This document shows positions 53,975 through 64,000 of a stretch of 64,000 bases of DNA, in pieces. The translations under genes were made by a program, and so were the position numbers. The DNA is from Favolaschia claudopus (lineage: Eukaryota; Basidiomycota; Agaricomycetes; Agaricales; Mycenaceae). Where the stretch lies: assembly GCA_037176885.1 (NCBI GenBank), contig JAWWNJ010000113.1, positions 780,639 through 844,638 on the forward strand. The letters run 5' to 3'. The first letter of the stretch is position 1. Every line of letters starts with the position of its first letter. The notes below the pieces were generated by a model. It was not told where the DNA came from, ran no database searches, and saw nothing but the letters and a program-made list of their open reading frames with translations.

Positions 53975-54897
53975 CTATGTGACCCAGCCTTCTGGGTTGT
54001 CGGACACGGAGAAATATTGAAGCCACGCGGTGAATGTCTGTAAAAGAAAGAAATAATGAGGGGATTGAGAGCGCGGAAACACTCAGGAAGACTGACATGT
54101 TGTGCATTAGGCAGACCGTCATGCCTCTGCAAGCTGATCGCCGCTCTTAGTTGCCGGCCTAATGCAAAGGCCCAATCTCCGCCGTTCCAGAGTCGCATCT
54201 CCCCTTCGGTGAGAACGATCTAAAGGTCAGAGAGTTAGCGTGTTACTGTATCGTACTGTTGGCGACCAACGTTGATGGAGGGGAAACCGTTGATTCTAGG
54301 CCCCAGCAACGAACAGGAGTCGGGTACCTGTTGAAAACGGTCAGTCGCGCCAGAGAAGTATGTCTGAGAACCGTAACGCAACACTGCACTCGGTATGCAA
54401 ATCACACGCCATGACTTGCTGTAGTACACCAACCTGCCTTGAAAAGAAAACACGGTCCTCCTGCTGAGCAAAGTCGGAACATGCCACAGTCATAACATAA
54501 CAATTGCGCGCGTCCTAGAATAAGTGCCGCTGTCAGAGCCAGAGGAAAGGATAGAACCGAATCTTGATTCTCAGAAACTGCTTACCTCTCCTTTCCCGTT
54601 AATATATCGAAAACCAAATTCCGCGCGGATCTGATGAATCTGTCCTTCCACCCAGCCTATATACACGGCTGGCAACGGCTTTCTCACTCTAGCCAAGGTG
54701 CTTGACGCGTTGCGGATGCTATGCGCCGCATTCTTACAGGAAAAGCAGTGAATGTGCCCCCCCTGTACTTCCATGGTCTTATCCCGCGTCATGCCAAGGT
54801 CTACAGGGTAGACCTCGTCCGCCAGAACGCGATTTTGCTCGACATCTTCCAAGAAAGAATAGATGCTCAGGCGTGACATTATGGCAGAACAGAACAT
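53975..54897 (-). CDS. Tandem small-protein family, member A (diverged)
   Basis: Unrecognised family, several exons on the minus strand. N-part: MSRLSIYSFLEDVEQNRVLA, GMTRDKTMEVQGGHIHCFSC, RVRKPLPAVYIGWVEGQIHQ. A middle exon gives YYSKSWRVICIPSAVLRYGS and the next IVLTEGEMRLWNGGDWAFAL. The last exon (TFTAWLQYFSVSDNPEGWVT) is joined by GTCAGT to TTACAG. It shares with the genes at 55896 and 56907 the N-terminal TRDK/TRDT pattern, the Arg-x-x-Tyr helix region and a C-terminal F-x-AW segment, but is the most different. The ATG at 54897 or 54879 is the start. No signal peptide. Role unknown. Confidence 0.5.
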
Positions 54898-54944
54898 TGC
54901 AGCACTGTTTATATTCGCGGACTACGAATAACGTACATGAGACA

Positions 54945-55764
54945 TCACATCGGCCCAGATGCTATATTCCTATGTTGAGGTAAGCGCCCGCAGACATGTG
55001 CGCAGAAAGCAAAGCGCACTCGTTTCAGTTCTCCGCAGCGAGTCAATGACTCGTCTCGAGTCAGATAGACTAACAATATGACGCAATCTCCCACTCGGAC
55101 TCTCGAATGTTCGCTCTCGTCACAGACGATGACCTGCACGCAAAGTAAGAGAGAAAATCGAAGGTGGTCAAGGGCTCTAACCTTAGCTACGTGATCCGCT
55201 ACGTCGACCCAACTGACGATCGTTTTGACAAACTGAGTATTACTGAGTGGTCCGTGTTAACAGTATTCAAGCAGACTCTCACTGGTAACATGTTCTCGTC
55301 ATGAATCAGCTGTTTCAGAGCCGCTAGTTGCTTCGAGAAATGTCCAGAGGAGGGTGTGAACTCGACCAGATGTAGAACGGTACATATTTTTGCCTGTTTC
55401 TAAACATAACGAAGACAATAAATAAGTGGTCGGAGGAAAAAACAGAACAAGAACTCGCCGATTCCAGAAGCGGGTGTGCGACGAGTTGCTGTTCTGCTCT
55501 GAGTACCCGTCCTGCAATCAAAGGTCGATACCACGACCAAACACTGTGCCCTCGCTTCCCCTCGAGGGAGTGGATCGATTCCATCCTCCGAAAATCGACA
55601 TATAAGAAGCGCTGCGCGTTTTCTCCCAGAGAGGAATGGCGGATGGCCCCATAGTCCAAGTCACACACGTCGTCGTCGAGAGTTCTTGCTCGTAGCATGC
55701 CTGCTATGCGTGTAACCTGACGCAGCGTTTCTTCATCTTTTTCCATTGTCGTGGTAGCTGACAA
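54945..55764 (-). other. Probable broken member of the same small-protein family
   Basis: Frames on the minus strand include IAGRVLRAEQQLVAHPLLES near 55530-55450, which resembles the start of the gene at 55896 (IAGRLLHAERSLTHPLL). The following text lacks the family's TRD motif, and later frames (VIVCDESEHSRVRVGDCV) do not join cleanly. Upstream, a 100-residue frame beginning MSATTTMEKDEETLRQVTRI may be a separate small gene. This looks like a decayed copy between members A and C. Low certainty. Confidence 0.35.
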
Positions 55765-55895
55765 CTCCAGTTACGGCACAGCTTCAGATCTGCGTTGCAT
55801 CAAAACGACCGCTGATCGCGGTAAAGTCAATGACTCTCGTAAATAAATGATTCGACTTAATTAACAATGTACTTTAGAGGCGCGCGACCACAGCC

Positions 55896-56838
55896 TCACA
55901 GTCTCCCGATTTCGGCAGCAGAGATCGGTCGCCACCATCGGATCCACGCAGAGAACTCCTGGGGCTGGTTGAGCACGAAAAAAAAAACCTTATGGTCGGC
56001 GAAACCGACCTTGAAACGTGCCCCATCTGCATCCAAGCGCTCATCCTTACACAGTGACACCGTTAACTCCAAGTCGGTTCCGGGCACCAAATTCATTCGC
56101 ATGGCCAAGTCTCGAGGCGTACCCATAATCTGCGAAAGTATTTCAGGACAGAGTCTCGAGAAATAAGATAAAAAGTAAAAAAAAAAGGAAAAAGGAGACG
56201 AAAGCCGAATGAAAGGGAAGCCAAGTCGACGCACCATGACGTCGATAAGCGGGGAGCCGTTAGCAGTCTTCTTCAACCAACTAGTGGTCACCTCTCCTGG
56301 CTACAAAAACGCGGGTTACCGAAGCCAGTCGATAGAACTCGTATATCTTACCGTCTCCTTCAAGTCTTCGTCGATGATTGTCTGTAACTTGGCCGCTTGC
56401 AAATGAAATAACTTGACAGTATCTTCGTCGGCCCCGCTAGGACATCTAGTGGTGATGCGAGTGCACCGACGCCCGCTACGCTTTTGGATCATCAGATAAT
56501 GGGACAAGAGGCGACAGAAACGACGGCACCTCTTTCCCAAGCGGATTATCCTTGTATACCACGTTGACCTCGTGCACCTCTACTATGAGCAAGGATCGGT
56601 ACTTCGCGTAATCCCTGCGAGAGCGCTCTACGAATACAGGAGCACCAGCAGTGGGAGCTTGAGGAATCAAGGACTTGTAGGTGTAACGCGAACAGCAACC
56701 GGCGATGTCGATGAGGCTGGTATCCCGCGTGGAGGCGTAATGCTGATTCAAGACGTCGGTACCGAGCAGTGGGTGGGTCAAGCTGCGCTCGGCGTGCAAA
56801 AGCCTGCCAGCTATGGAGGTATCCGACATGAAGACCAC
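55896..56838 (-). CDS. Tandem small-protein family, member C
   Basis: Four or so exons. Exon 1 starts MSDTSIAGRLLHAERSLTHP at 56838 and includes HYASTRDTSLIDIAGCCSRY and YAKYRSLLIVEVHEVNVVY, then NPLGKE at a GTGCCG donor. Next come GADEDTVKLFHLQAAKLQTI, then SWLKKTANGSPLIDVM, then IMGTPRDLAMRMNLVPGTDL with ELTVSLCKDERLDADGARF and QEFSAWIRWW. The neighbour at 56907 aligns in every exon (TDVAREHFFLTRDKGMLDVE; NPLGME; DVEITLNLSKDEYLHADGIL). The family is unknown to me; predicted alpha/beta and cytosolic. The stop lies near 55896. Confidence 0.6.
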
Positions 56839-56906
56839 GGTTAGTCAAAGGCTACCACACTTTATATAGGTACACGGACAGGAAAAGCTCGGGCTAAGTA
56901 AATCGA

Positions 56907-57808
56907 TCATTGATCTCGGTGATTGTGTAACTGAGATCTCAAGATCGTCCCAATTCGGAGTCGTGTAACTGCCTGTAATCCCTGAGCCACAATACAAATT
57001 TCTGTGAACGATTCGTCAGGTCGCGATGGGTACGAGTTTCCCTGGACACGGACCTTATGCAGTATCCCGTCAGCATGCAAATATTCGTCCTTGGAAAGAT
57101 TGAGCGTAATCTCCACGTCTCTACCTACAGGTAATTCTGCACACAAGCGGTCAGGCGGCACGCCGACGACAACCTCGAAGACCACCAATTTCAGTCCACG
57201 GGAAGGACCGACAAAAGCAGGACAGACCTCGATTAACATCGCCCCATCTTTTCCCTGCTTTGTCCAATTTCGATCCACTACCCCTGGCTATAGACCGATA
57301 AGCACATCGAGAAAAGGGCCGGGGAAAGAATCAGAGTCAGACACTCACTTTATCCTGGGCATCGGCGGCGACGACTTCGTTCAAGGTCTGAATCTGGCGG
57401 TCATAAAATTCGCCCGTCGTCAGATCTACGCCCGGAGGACAGCCCAACGTGAGCCGAGAACTCTCTCGAGGACATCCCTTGCAGGCAGGATATAAACATA
57501 TCGCCAAACGAAGGATGGAAACCCACCTCCATGCCCAACGGGTTCAGCAGGAACTCGTACTCGCATTCGAGGACTCTGGCGATTATGCTCGTGCGGTACT
57601 TGGCCAACCTCACGCGGAAAGCGGCCCCGAGAGTGGCGCCCAGGTCGCGACCCTCCCACTTGTAGCTATATCGATGCATGTATCCCTCAACGTCCAACAT
57701 TCCCTTATCGCGAGTGAGGAAAAAATGTTCACGGGCGACGTCCGTGGCGAGAACCGGTCGCATTTCGTTCCGAGGTCCCAATAGTCGAGTGCTGGCAAAA
57801 GTCGTCAT
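56907..57808 (-). CDS. Tandem small-protein family, member D
   Basis: Exon 1 starts MTTFASTRLLGPRNEMRPVL at 57808 and ends NPLGME at a GTGGGT donor. Later exons give YDRQIQTLNEVVAADAQDK, RNWTKQGKDGAMLIEVCPAF, VVGVPPDRLCAELPVGRDVE and TLNLSKDEYLHADGILHKV, ending at 56907. Whole-length match to the gene at 55896 with the same intron positions. The motif G-x-D-x-E-x-T-x-x-L-x-K-D-E-x-L-x-A-D-G is shared by both. Not recognised. The three or four copies in one orientation suggest unequal crossing-over. Confidence 0.6.
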
Positions 57809-58174
57809 AGGTGAAACGAACTACCTGCGAGCAACCGTGGGTAGACTTCCGTATTGGCGGGATGTCGCGGGTGCTGCGATTGGAGCGCCACACACATTTC
57901 CACTTTCCGCTCCAATACGCCGATCGCTCTAGAGCGATAACATCGCGCTAACAAAAGTTTCAGATACCATCTGAATCAGTCACAGGGCACACCTACCCGA
58001 GTCACAATCTTTCGCACCAGACCTGCGGAAAATTGCGGAGTCGGCAAACAAAGAAGGAGAGACCTGACATTGCGACCTGGCGGCGCGTGGCTGTCACGCG
58101 GAGGTGAGAAACGCAATTCGAGTCGGTAATACATCAGGTGTAATACACGCTACTCTGAGTCAGAATAAAACACG
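57809..58174. other. Intergenic, no supported gene
   Basis: A direct repeat of ATAAAACACGCTACTCTGAGT-like words lies near 58147-58187. No gene is seen. Confidence 0.4.
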
Positions 58175-59474
58175 CTACTCAGAGTCAGAATCGTCCACTC
58201 CATCGGCACTCCAGCTCTCGGTCCAAGGATAAATCTGAACTGGCTCGTCTGGAACGTCGTGAAGTTGTATGAGCGCGCCAACTAGCTTTCGAAAGACGAG
58301 ATGTTCTGTTATAAGAGTCAGCGTATGGCATGCCTGTAAAATACGCAAATTACGAAAAGTCCTCGTGTGCTCCAATTTGACTCCGCCCACAGTTCCAGTG
58401 GAGCACATGCCCACAGGACCCAACGACCAAGTGAAAACCTGAGCCGGCGACGGCGCAAAGTCCGGTATGCTGATCGGTGGGAGACTGAAGCGTAAACAGC
58501 CGTCGTCAGCCGTGGTGCGGGGGGTAGCGGGACAGTCTATGTGCTTGCCACATTCGTGCGGCACATTGTATTCGAAAATAAAAGTGACGCCGCGGCGCAT
58601 ATACTTGTGCAGAATGTTCCAAGCCTCGATCTGGCTATCGAGGTCATCTGCGTTGACGGGCAAGGAGCGAGGAGTAACCAGAGCCAAGCCGTTCCTAGCA
58701 CGATGGACTTCGTAGTGAGCAAACGCATCCCAGCCGAGCGCACCCCGGGTCGGAGCGGAATGGAAATTAAGTATGATCTCCTGTGGCGACTCGGAATAGG
58801 CCTCCACGATATTGAGCACGCAACCGCGGGGGCTGGTGAGTGTGGTTACCCGCCGCACGCCACGCACGTTCTGGTAACCTTCATCGCCGCCCGTCTCTAC
58901 AACGTACTCGACATCCACCTGATTTTGGAAATATTTAACGATGTCGTCTGTCCTGTCATTTCCGCAGAAAAAGTCGAGATCGTTAGGTCGAAAATGTCGG
59001 TGAACCAAAGCCGCAATGAAGGAGCCCGAAATCAAAGCGCCTGTTGCCGCCTGCATGAGCTTCACGTCTCCGTAACGCAATTCGAACTGCGAGAGAAGAT
59101 GTGCTGTCATATACTCCAGAAGATCAGACCGCAAACGGACGTCTTCTGGCTTCAAATCGCGCGCGGCAGACTGTATAAGTCGCCTGAACAGGGCAACAAA
59201 GCTCTGGTGGTCGTGCTGCCGATTAGTATTGAGGCCTGCCCCGCACATGAACGCTCAGCGCTCAATATGGGAGATAAAGAGGACCCACTGTGCGCTGCGA
59301 CCTTTGCCTCTAGCTCTGGAACTGTAGCGACGTGTTAACAAGAGGACAGAACTGCCACGCAAACGTACGTTTCTCATCCAAGACCTCGTCGACCGTTATA
59401 GCCATGAATTTAGCAACGTTCATCGCGCCCATACGACTGCGTAAAGCGGTTGTGAACAACTGATATGCGTTCAT
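58175..59474 (-). CDS. Nucleotidyltransferase-fold protein with intact G-S and D-x-D signature
   Basis: Two exons with the intron GTACGT to GGGCAG near 59371-59230, joining VDEVLDEKR to LNTNRQHDHQSF. The core has KLMQAATGALISGSFIAALV and HFRPNDLDFFCG (G-S, then D-L-D), the signature of nucleotidyltransferase folds, then CVLNIVEAYSESPQEIILNF. The C-terminal module has VPHECGKHIDCPATPRTTAD, QVFTWSLGPVGMCS and a final acidic tail (DGVDDSDSE). Close to the gene at 60195 in layout, with MNAYQLFTTALRSRMG matching INCMQMFDAALRSTGL. No F-box-like part is seen here, unlike 25699. An upstream exon near 59550-59640 is possible. Substrate unknown. Confidence 0.7.
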
Positions 59475-60194
59475 CTCGTGCAGATAACGTTCCGCCAAGT
59501 CACACCACAATACACGCTTAATCGTATCCTGTCTAGCGAGAACATCGACTAGGCGGCGAGCGTAAGTGAGAGCTCTCGCAAAGGACAGTTATCCAGATAC
59601 TGACAGGAAAGAGGGGGGCGCACAATATAGGGCATGGACGCGAAGAGAGTAACGCACTGACTCGGACTCGGAGGTATATTTATATTTATTGTGAACATTG
59701 ATGATCGTCCGATCAGCGTTTCAGACTGTGCTCGACGCAGAGGCTTCTGTCGCCCGACTCTGCACACAGCCCGATATTAGTCTCTGCTCGCCGAAAGGCG
59801 AAAAGCCGAAGACTGGCTCTCCATCGAATCCAGGAACACAGAGATCTTCTAACCGTTTACGTCATCAGAGCACGCGCGTCTTCCATACAGAGGACCACAG
59901 ATGCGGACAGGAGATCACATCTCGATCTTGACTGAGCGCCAAAATTGAGAACAACGCCGCAACAGTCGTGGTGGTAAAAAGAGAGAAGGCAGTGGTTACG
60001 TAAATGCCATTCCATTGATTATGCAGTCATCACTCCGGCAGATACGGCAAACACGACCTCGTGATAGGACAGACTCGGTAAAACTACAGCGAACGGCACA
60101 AAAATTGACGCGGGCAGGGTACGTCGGTGAAGCACTCGAGCATACGGTCCGAAACGATTAGTAGTTGTCGGGGCGCCTGATAATAACACCTACA
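59475..60194. other. Spacer between two nucleotidyltransferase-like genes
   Basis: May hold a short 5' exon of the 58175 gene (MPYIVRPPLSCQYLDNC near 59633, or the stretch 59511-59545). Nothing else is supported. Confidence 0.35.
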
Positions 60195-61120
60195 TTACAT
60201 GCAAATTAGCTCCGCAACTCGCATAAGCCAAGCGGGAATAGAATGCTCACTCATTCCAGCCACAGCAGGGGACGGGAAAACAGCTTGGATTGACGAGAAC
60301 GTAGCGAGTTGAAACAGGCGTATCCTCATACCATCCGCATTCTCGAGCCCCACACTCATAGTGACTCCGGGGGGGTTGCCCTCGGTCTTGACGCCCCGCA
60401 ATTTGAACTTGCCCACGTTCATGAGGTACGACCTGACCCTGCTTTCCACTCCATACCCGCAAAAGAAATCGAGACATCGAGGCCGAAGACGACAATCCAG
60501 CAAAGCTTCAACGAACTCGCCGCACAGGACGGTCCCGGTCGTGGAGTGAAGGAGTACTAGGTCTCCGAAATAAAGTCCAAAAGGCTCGAGGAGTCGGCTG
60601 ACGCTGTACTGGAGGAGCAAAGGAAGAATAACGTCGTCCTCTAAAGTGCGATCTTTCTCCCCTTTGTTGAGCAAACTGCAGATGAATTCCGCCATCAAAA
60701 CGCGGTTGTGGACGGGACCGTTAAAGGTACGCTTTCCTGGAAAACTATAAACATTTCGTCCACTGTAGTAGCCAACACGTACGATATTTGTCGAGAGCGT
60801 CTCTAACGACCAACTTAGCTGCTGATAATAGAACAGTGAGCAAAGCGATAGAGTCTGCAAAGCAGAACAAAAGGCACCTCTGCGAATGATGGGTTCGTCG
60901 ACATGTACGCCCACAAAATTATGCACATTGCTGGCCGCCAACCCGGTACTACGCAAGGCAGCGTCGAACATCTGCATACAGTTGATGCGCGCCAACGCTT
61001 CGTCGACAGGGGCGCAGAAGCCGACGCTTTCAAGATACAGGAAAAGGCTCAGAGCCGCCTTTGGACTAACAGCCGAATTGACGTCCGCGACCAGTTGAAT
61101 ATCAGCAGCTGTACACTCTA
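60195..61120 (-). CDS. Nucleotidyltransferase-like paralogue with lost signature
   Basis: Reads from about 61105 through ADIQLVADVNSAVSPKAALS, ESVGFCAPVDEALARINCMQ and DAALRSTGLAASNVHNFVGV to the stop at 60195. The core VLLHSTTGTVLCGEFVEALL and RLRPRCLDFFCGYG aligns with LISGSFIAALV and RPNDLDFFCG of the gene at 58175, but G-S is G-E and the first Asp of D-x-D is Cys. It stops soon after, so the C-terminal Cys-Pro module is absent or in unfound exons. An upstream exon near 61160-61250 is likely. Probably catalytically dead or a pseudogene in progress. Confidence 0.55.
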
Positions 61121-61553
61121 ATCAGCACCACAATAATCGGCAAGGTCTATTAAGAGGCAACATACGTTCGTGGACAGCTGCCCCAAGTTGATGGCCAGTG
61201 GTCAGAAATATCAGAGGAGAGGGCAATGCATAAGAACTGACGAGCAATAAAGACGAGTGGTTCCACAAAGCGAGGCTGGCTGCTCATAGTTCGATGTCTC
61301 AGGAAGGTATATCGTCGCAGTAGAGGTAGAAAATATTTATGGGAGCTGATCGCAGATCCGATCTATCTGCTACGCTTGACACAGGCCGAATATCACAAGA
61401 GAAAATACGGAATATGTGCGAATACTGCTGCGCCCGGAAGCTCGACCGCGTCTCAATTGACCGCATGCTCTCCTTTAGTACAAGACCCGAAACGCTCATG
61501 ATTCTAATGGAGATCTCGACTAATTCGCTTACAGCACGACCCTAGTTACGCAG
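61121..61553. other. Spacer between paralogue and ribonucleotide reductase gene
   Basis: Probably includes the 5' exon and promoter of the minus-strand gene at 60195. No separate gene is supported. Confidence 0.35.
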
Positions 61554-62739
61554 TCAGAAGTCGGCATCCAAAACTCTATCAGATGCTGTCAATTGGCGTT
61601 CGGTTCGTAAGTGAGAGGAGTGGACTCACACGTTCCCTCGGTTCTCGCGTCCGAGCATGTGAGCTTTGCTGTATTCCGACACCCGCTTTTCAAAGAAATT
61701 GGTCTTCCCCTCCAAAGAGATCAATTCCATGAAGTCAAACGGATTTTCGCTATTGAACACTTTCGCCACGCCGAAACTATCCAGAAGCCTGTCTGCCACA
61801 TATTGCACGTATTGAATCATAGAATCCGGATTGATGCCAAGGAGTCGGAAGGGCAACGCTTCTACATGTGTATTGTTAGTGAAAGTCGACGGAGAAAAAG
61901 TCGATTCAAGGTACCGTGGACGAAATCGGTCTCTACAGACACTGCTTCCCGAACGATAGCCTCTACACTTGCGGAGGCTGGTTTCGTCTGCAACAACGAA
62001 AATAACAGACACGCGAAATCGGTGTGCATGCCCTCGTCCCGACTAATAAGCTCGTTCGAAAAAGTGAGCCCTGGCATCAACCCTCTCTTTTGAGCCAAAA
62101 GATAGACGCGAAAGAAGCCGAAAAAAATATGCCCTCCACGGCGGCGAACGCTACAAGGCGTTCTGCAAAGGGCCGTTCTTCGTCCATCCATTTGATCATC
62201 CAGCTGGCTTTCTGACGCACGCACGGGACTGTTTCGATCGACCGAAACAGACGGTCTTTCTGCTCGGGGTCGTCGATATAGGCGTCGATTAGCAGCGAGT
62301 ACGTCTCCGAGTGGATATTCTCTATCATAATCTGGAATCCGTAGAAACAGCGTGCTTCTGGGATTTGCACCTCATCGGCGAAACGCTGAACCAGATTCTC
62401 GTTCACTACACCGTCCGCCGTCGCGAAAAAACGCCAGAACAGTGGTGATGAAGTGCCGCTCATTGTCGGACAGGCTCGACTTCCAATGAACAAGATCGTG
62501 CGCCAGATCTAACTCTTCCGCGGTCCAAAAACAGGCAACAGCTTTCTTATACATCATCCATATCTACGACCAGACGCATGAGTGCACATTAACGGCGGGG
62601 AACACAAACAAGAAGACATACCTGGGGATAAGTGATGGGAAATAACGAGAAGCGACCGGGATTCGGTGCCAATATGGGATCTACTAGCGAATGAGCACAG
62701 CACAATAGAAGACGGACACATAATACCTTCAATAACCAT
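61554..62739 (-). CDS. RNR2: Ribonucleoside-diphosphate reductase small subunit (R2), with an apparent +1 frameshift
   Basis: Makes the tyrosyl radical and di-iron centre used with the large subunit to reduce ribonucleotides. Exons: a 13-base first one (MVIE), then [20 protein letters not shown], then [20 protein letters not shown] onwards, with a last exon (61575-61554) giving the R1-binding tail VLDADF. Iron ligands and the radical site are visible: [33 protein letters not shown] (Tyr in CFYG), [17 protein letters not shown]. The one lesion is a T6 run at about 62425-62430 where the reading frame needs T5: LAFF continues in one frame and [11 protein letters not shown] in the next. Without it the gene looks complete, so this is either a sequencing error or a recent pseudogene. 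Confidence 0.85.
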
Positions 62740-63397
62740 GAGCTACAGTGGTGTACGGTCGAAGAGACAACGAGCTCTTAACTTCTCGTGAGCCGTATTT
62801 AAAATCCAAAACAATACCCGCAGTTATGATGACTCGGGAGAGGCAATGTGACTCATTGCGCAAGTTCATGTTCCGCAGGCCAAAGAGTAGTATGATCGCC
62901 AAAAATACAGTTTCAAAGCAGATCATCCCAGTTGTTGGATGGTGGCTCGTTGGAAACTAAAGACTGAGCCCGCAGTCACGATCACGTGACTGGTGATACA
63001 TCATTGATGTGACATGGCTTCGCGAGCCGGCTGTAACAGTGACACCCATTGCCCTCACGGACGTTCAATAAGTGGAGGTCATGGCATAAATCAAGCACGC
63101 AATTATGCAGCACCACAAGTTAAGATATTTCAAGGACGACACGCGAGTCCGAAAAAAAAAGTCGTAGACAGAGTAGCATCGGGGTAAGAACAAGGAAACC
63201 AAAAACCAAACCCCCCCCCCCCCGCTCGATAAATGTAACTGCCGACATCAACGTGTCAAGCGCCTCAGAACAAGACCCGTTCCGTTTACTGAGAGTAAAA
63301 AGGAGTCAGAGGGCAAAATAATAAGCTGTCGACACTCGCCATTATGTGGAAGGCAGCACGACGCCGAATTCGCTACAAACACCGAGTTAGCGTTGAC
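62740..63397. other. Promoter side of the reductase gene, with a poly-C run
   Basis: CACGTG at 62983-62988 and ATTGATGTGACATGG at about 63003 lie 240-270 bases before the reductase ATG. A C13 run is at 63211-63223. No gene is supported. Confidence 0.45.
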
Positions 63398-63996
63398 TCA
63401 GCAAGAACAAGGAACAACAACAAAACGCACAGGCATGAACGGATAGTAATGAGTTGCATAATTCTTGCATTCGCTGTTATAGCAAGTGTCACCGAGTCGC
63501 CATTTCATCTTCGAAGACATGATAACGGGGTCGAGGACAGCTGAGTCGGATCCAACGCGCAGGACCAGCGAATCACGATCACGCGAGAAGTGTCTCCAAA
63601 GAATAGGACAAGCGGCTCCACACCCGGTAAGCCAGCTGCTGTTGTCTATAGATTTGCGAATTCCTCGACGCTCTAGATCCTGACTCGCCTGGATTGGCGG
63701 ATAATACCAACTATCGATGGCACTCCCGTCAAAAGCCTTTCTCGGGTAATACATGACCAAAAAGTCTCTGGTAAGGAACTGGATATTAGCAGTATGGGGC
63801 GAGACGACAATGGCTTCAGCGATGCTAGGTCCTTGAGTCTGAGTGAGGATTATATGGCGCCCCTAACAGAAGAAAAGGTCGACACAGACCAGAAAAACAC
63901 AGAACGAAATGTACTCACGGGAACAAGCTCAAACCGATACCTGGACGCGATATGCACCTGCAGACACGCATCGACTTCTAGCTCTCGGAACCCCAT
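63398..63996 (-). CDS. Partial gene related to the nucleotidyltransferase-like family C-terminal module
   Basis: The minus strand begins MGFRELEVDACLQVHIASRY at 63996, four bases from the window edge, so the true start may lie outside. An intron (GTGAGT to GTTAG, near 63919-63868) leads to RHIILTQTQGPSIAEAIVVS, FLTRDFLVMYYPRKAF and WYYPPIQASQDLERRGIRKS. The module CGAACPILWRHFSRDRDSLV and MKWRLGDTCYNSECKN then resembles the Cys-Pro module of the genes at 58175 and 15730 (Cys-Pro, Arg, Asp, Ser-Leu, Trp-x-Leu-Gly, Cys). The nucleotidyltransferase-like core is not in view. The end near 63398 is unsure. Confidence 0.45.
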
Positions 63997-64000
63997 ATCG

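Noticed and set aside
58541..59338. 265-codon plus-strand frame
   Set aside because: Antisense shadow of the nucleotidyltransferase-like gene at 58175, which has conserved motifs and a matching intron.
1..64000. CRISPR arrays, rRNA and tRNA genes
   Set aside because: No regularly spaced repeats and no rRNA-like sequence were seen. I did not recognise a tRNA cloverleaf by eye, but an intron-containing tRNA could be missed without a covariance search.

Overview
The window is fungal nuclear DNA, most likely from an agaricomycete (mushroom-forming basidiomycete). Genes are dense on both strands and carry short GT-AG introns, mostly 35-85 bases. The content fits that group: class I hydrophobin-like genes, a GH105 hydrolase, a Zn2Cys6 regulator, many F-box-type genes, a KOW-array gene, a TET/JBP-like dioxygenase and a Helitron. 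The species cannot be named from the sequence. Coordinates of spliced genes span first to last coding base; exon limits were read by eye from splice signals and from agreement between paralogues.

Layout. 1-13.6 kb is a secreted and regulatory block: two related hydrophobin genes (1.3 and 10.7 kb), a conserved basidiomycete protein of unknown role (4.2 kb), a small membrane protein (5.8 kb), a GH105 hydrolase (7.8 kb) and a Zn2Cys6 transcription factor on the minus strand (11.6-13.6 kb). 13.7-14.6 kb has an F-box-like remnant followed by an inverted repeat. 15-16.9 kb has an orphan gene, which has a paralogue at 30.6 kb, and an F-box/nucleotidyltransferase-like gene. 17.4-25.0 kb is a very large uninterrupted Helitron ORF. 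25.7-33.2 kb holds a second F-box/nucleotidyltransferase-like gene, a RING-like gene, a multi-KOW gene and a TET/JBP-like 2-oxoglutarate dioxygenase.

33.8-46.3 kb holds unrecognised multi-exon genes and four F-box-type genes, three of them consecutive. 47-53.5 kb holds a GIY-YIG (T5orf172-like) nuclease, a three-zinc-knuckle protein, a coiled-coil F-box protein and a 593-residue F-box protein. 54-57.8 kb is a tandem family of small unrecognised proteins on the minus strand. 58-64 kb holds three more members of the nucleotidyltransferase-like family around a ribonucleotide reductase small-subunit gene that carries one apparent +1 frameshift.

The clearest theme is lineage expansion of F-box-type proteins and of a nucleotidyltransferase-like family. 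That family has five members here; two keep the G-S and D-x-D signature and two have visibly lost it. These lie among mobile-element genes and genes of a kind often linked to them. The best candidates for an undescribed system are the F-box/nucleotidyltransferase fusion family and the Helitron protein ending in a ubiquitin-peptidase-like domain. Both connect DNA- or nucleotide-type folds with the ubiquitin system, but that link is inference.
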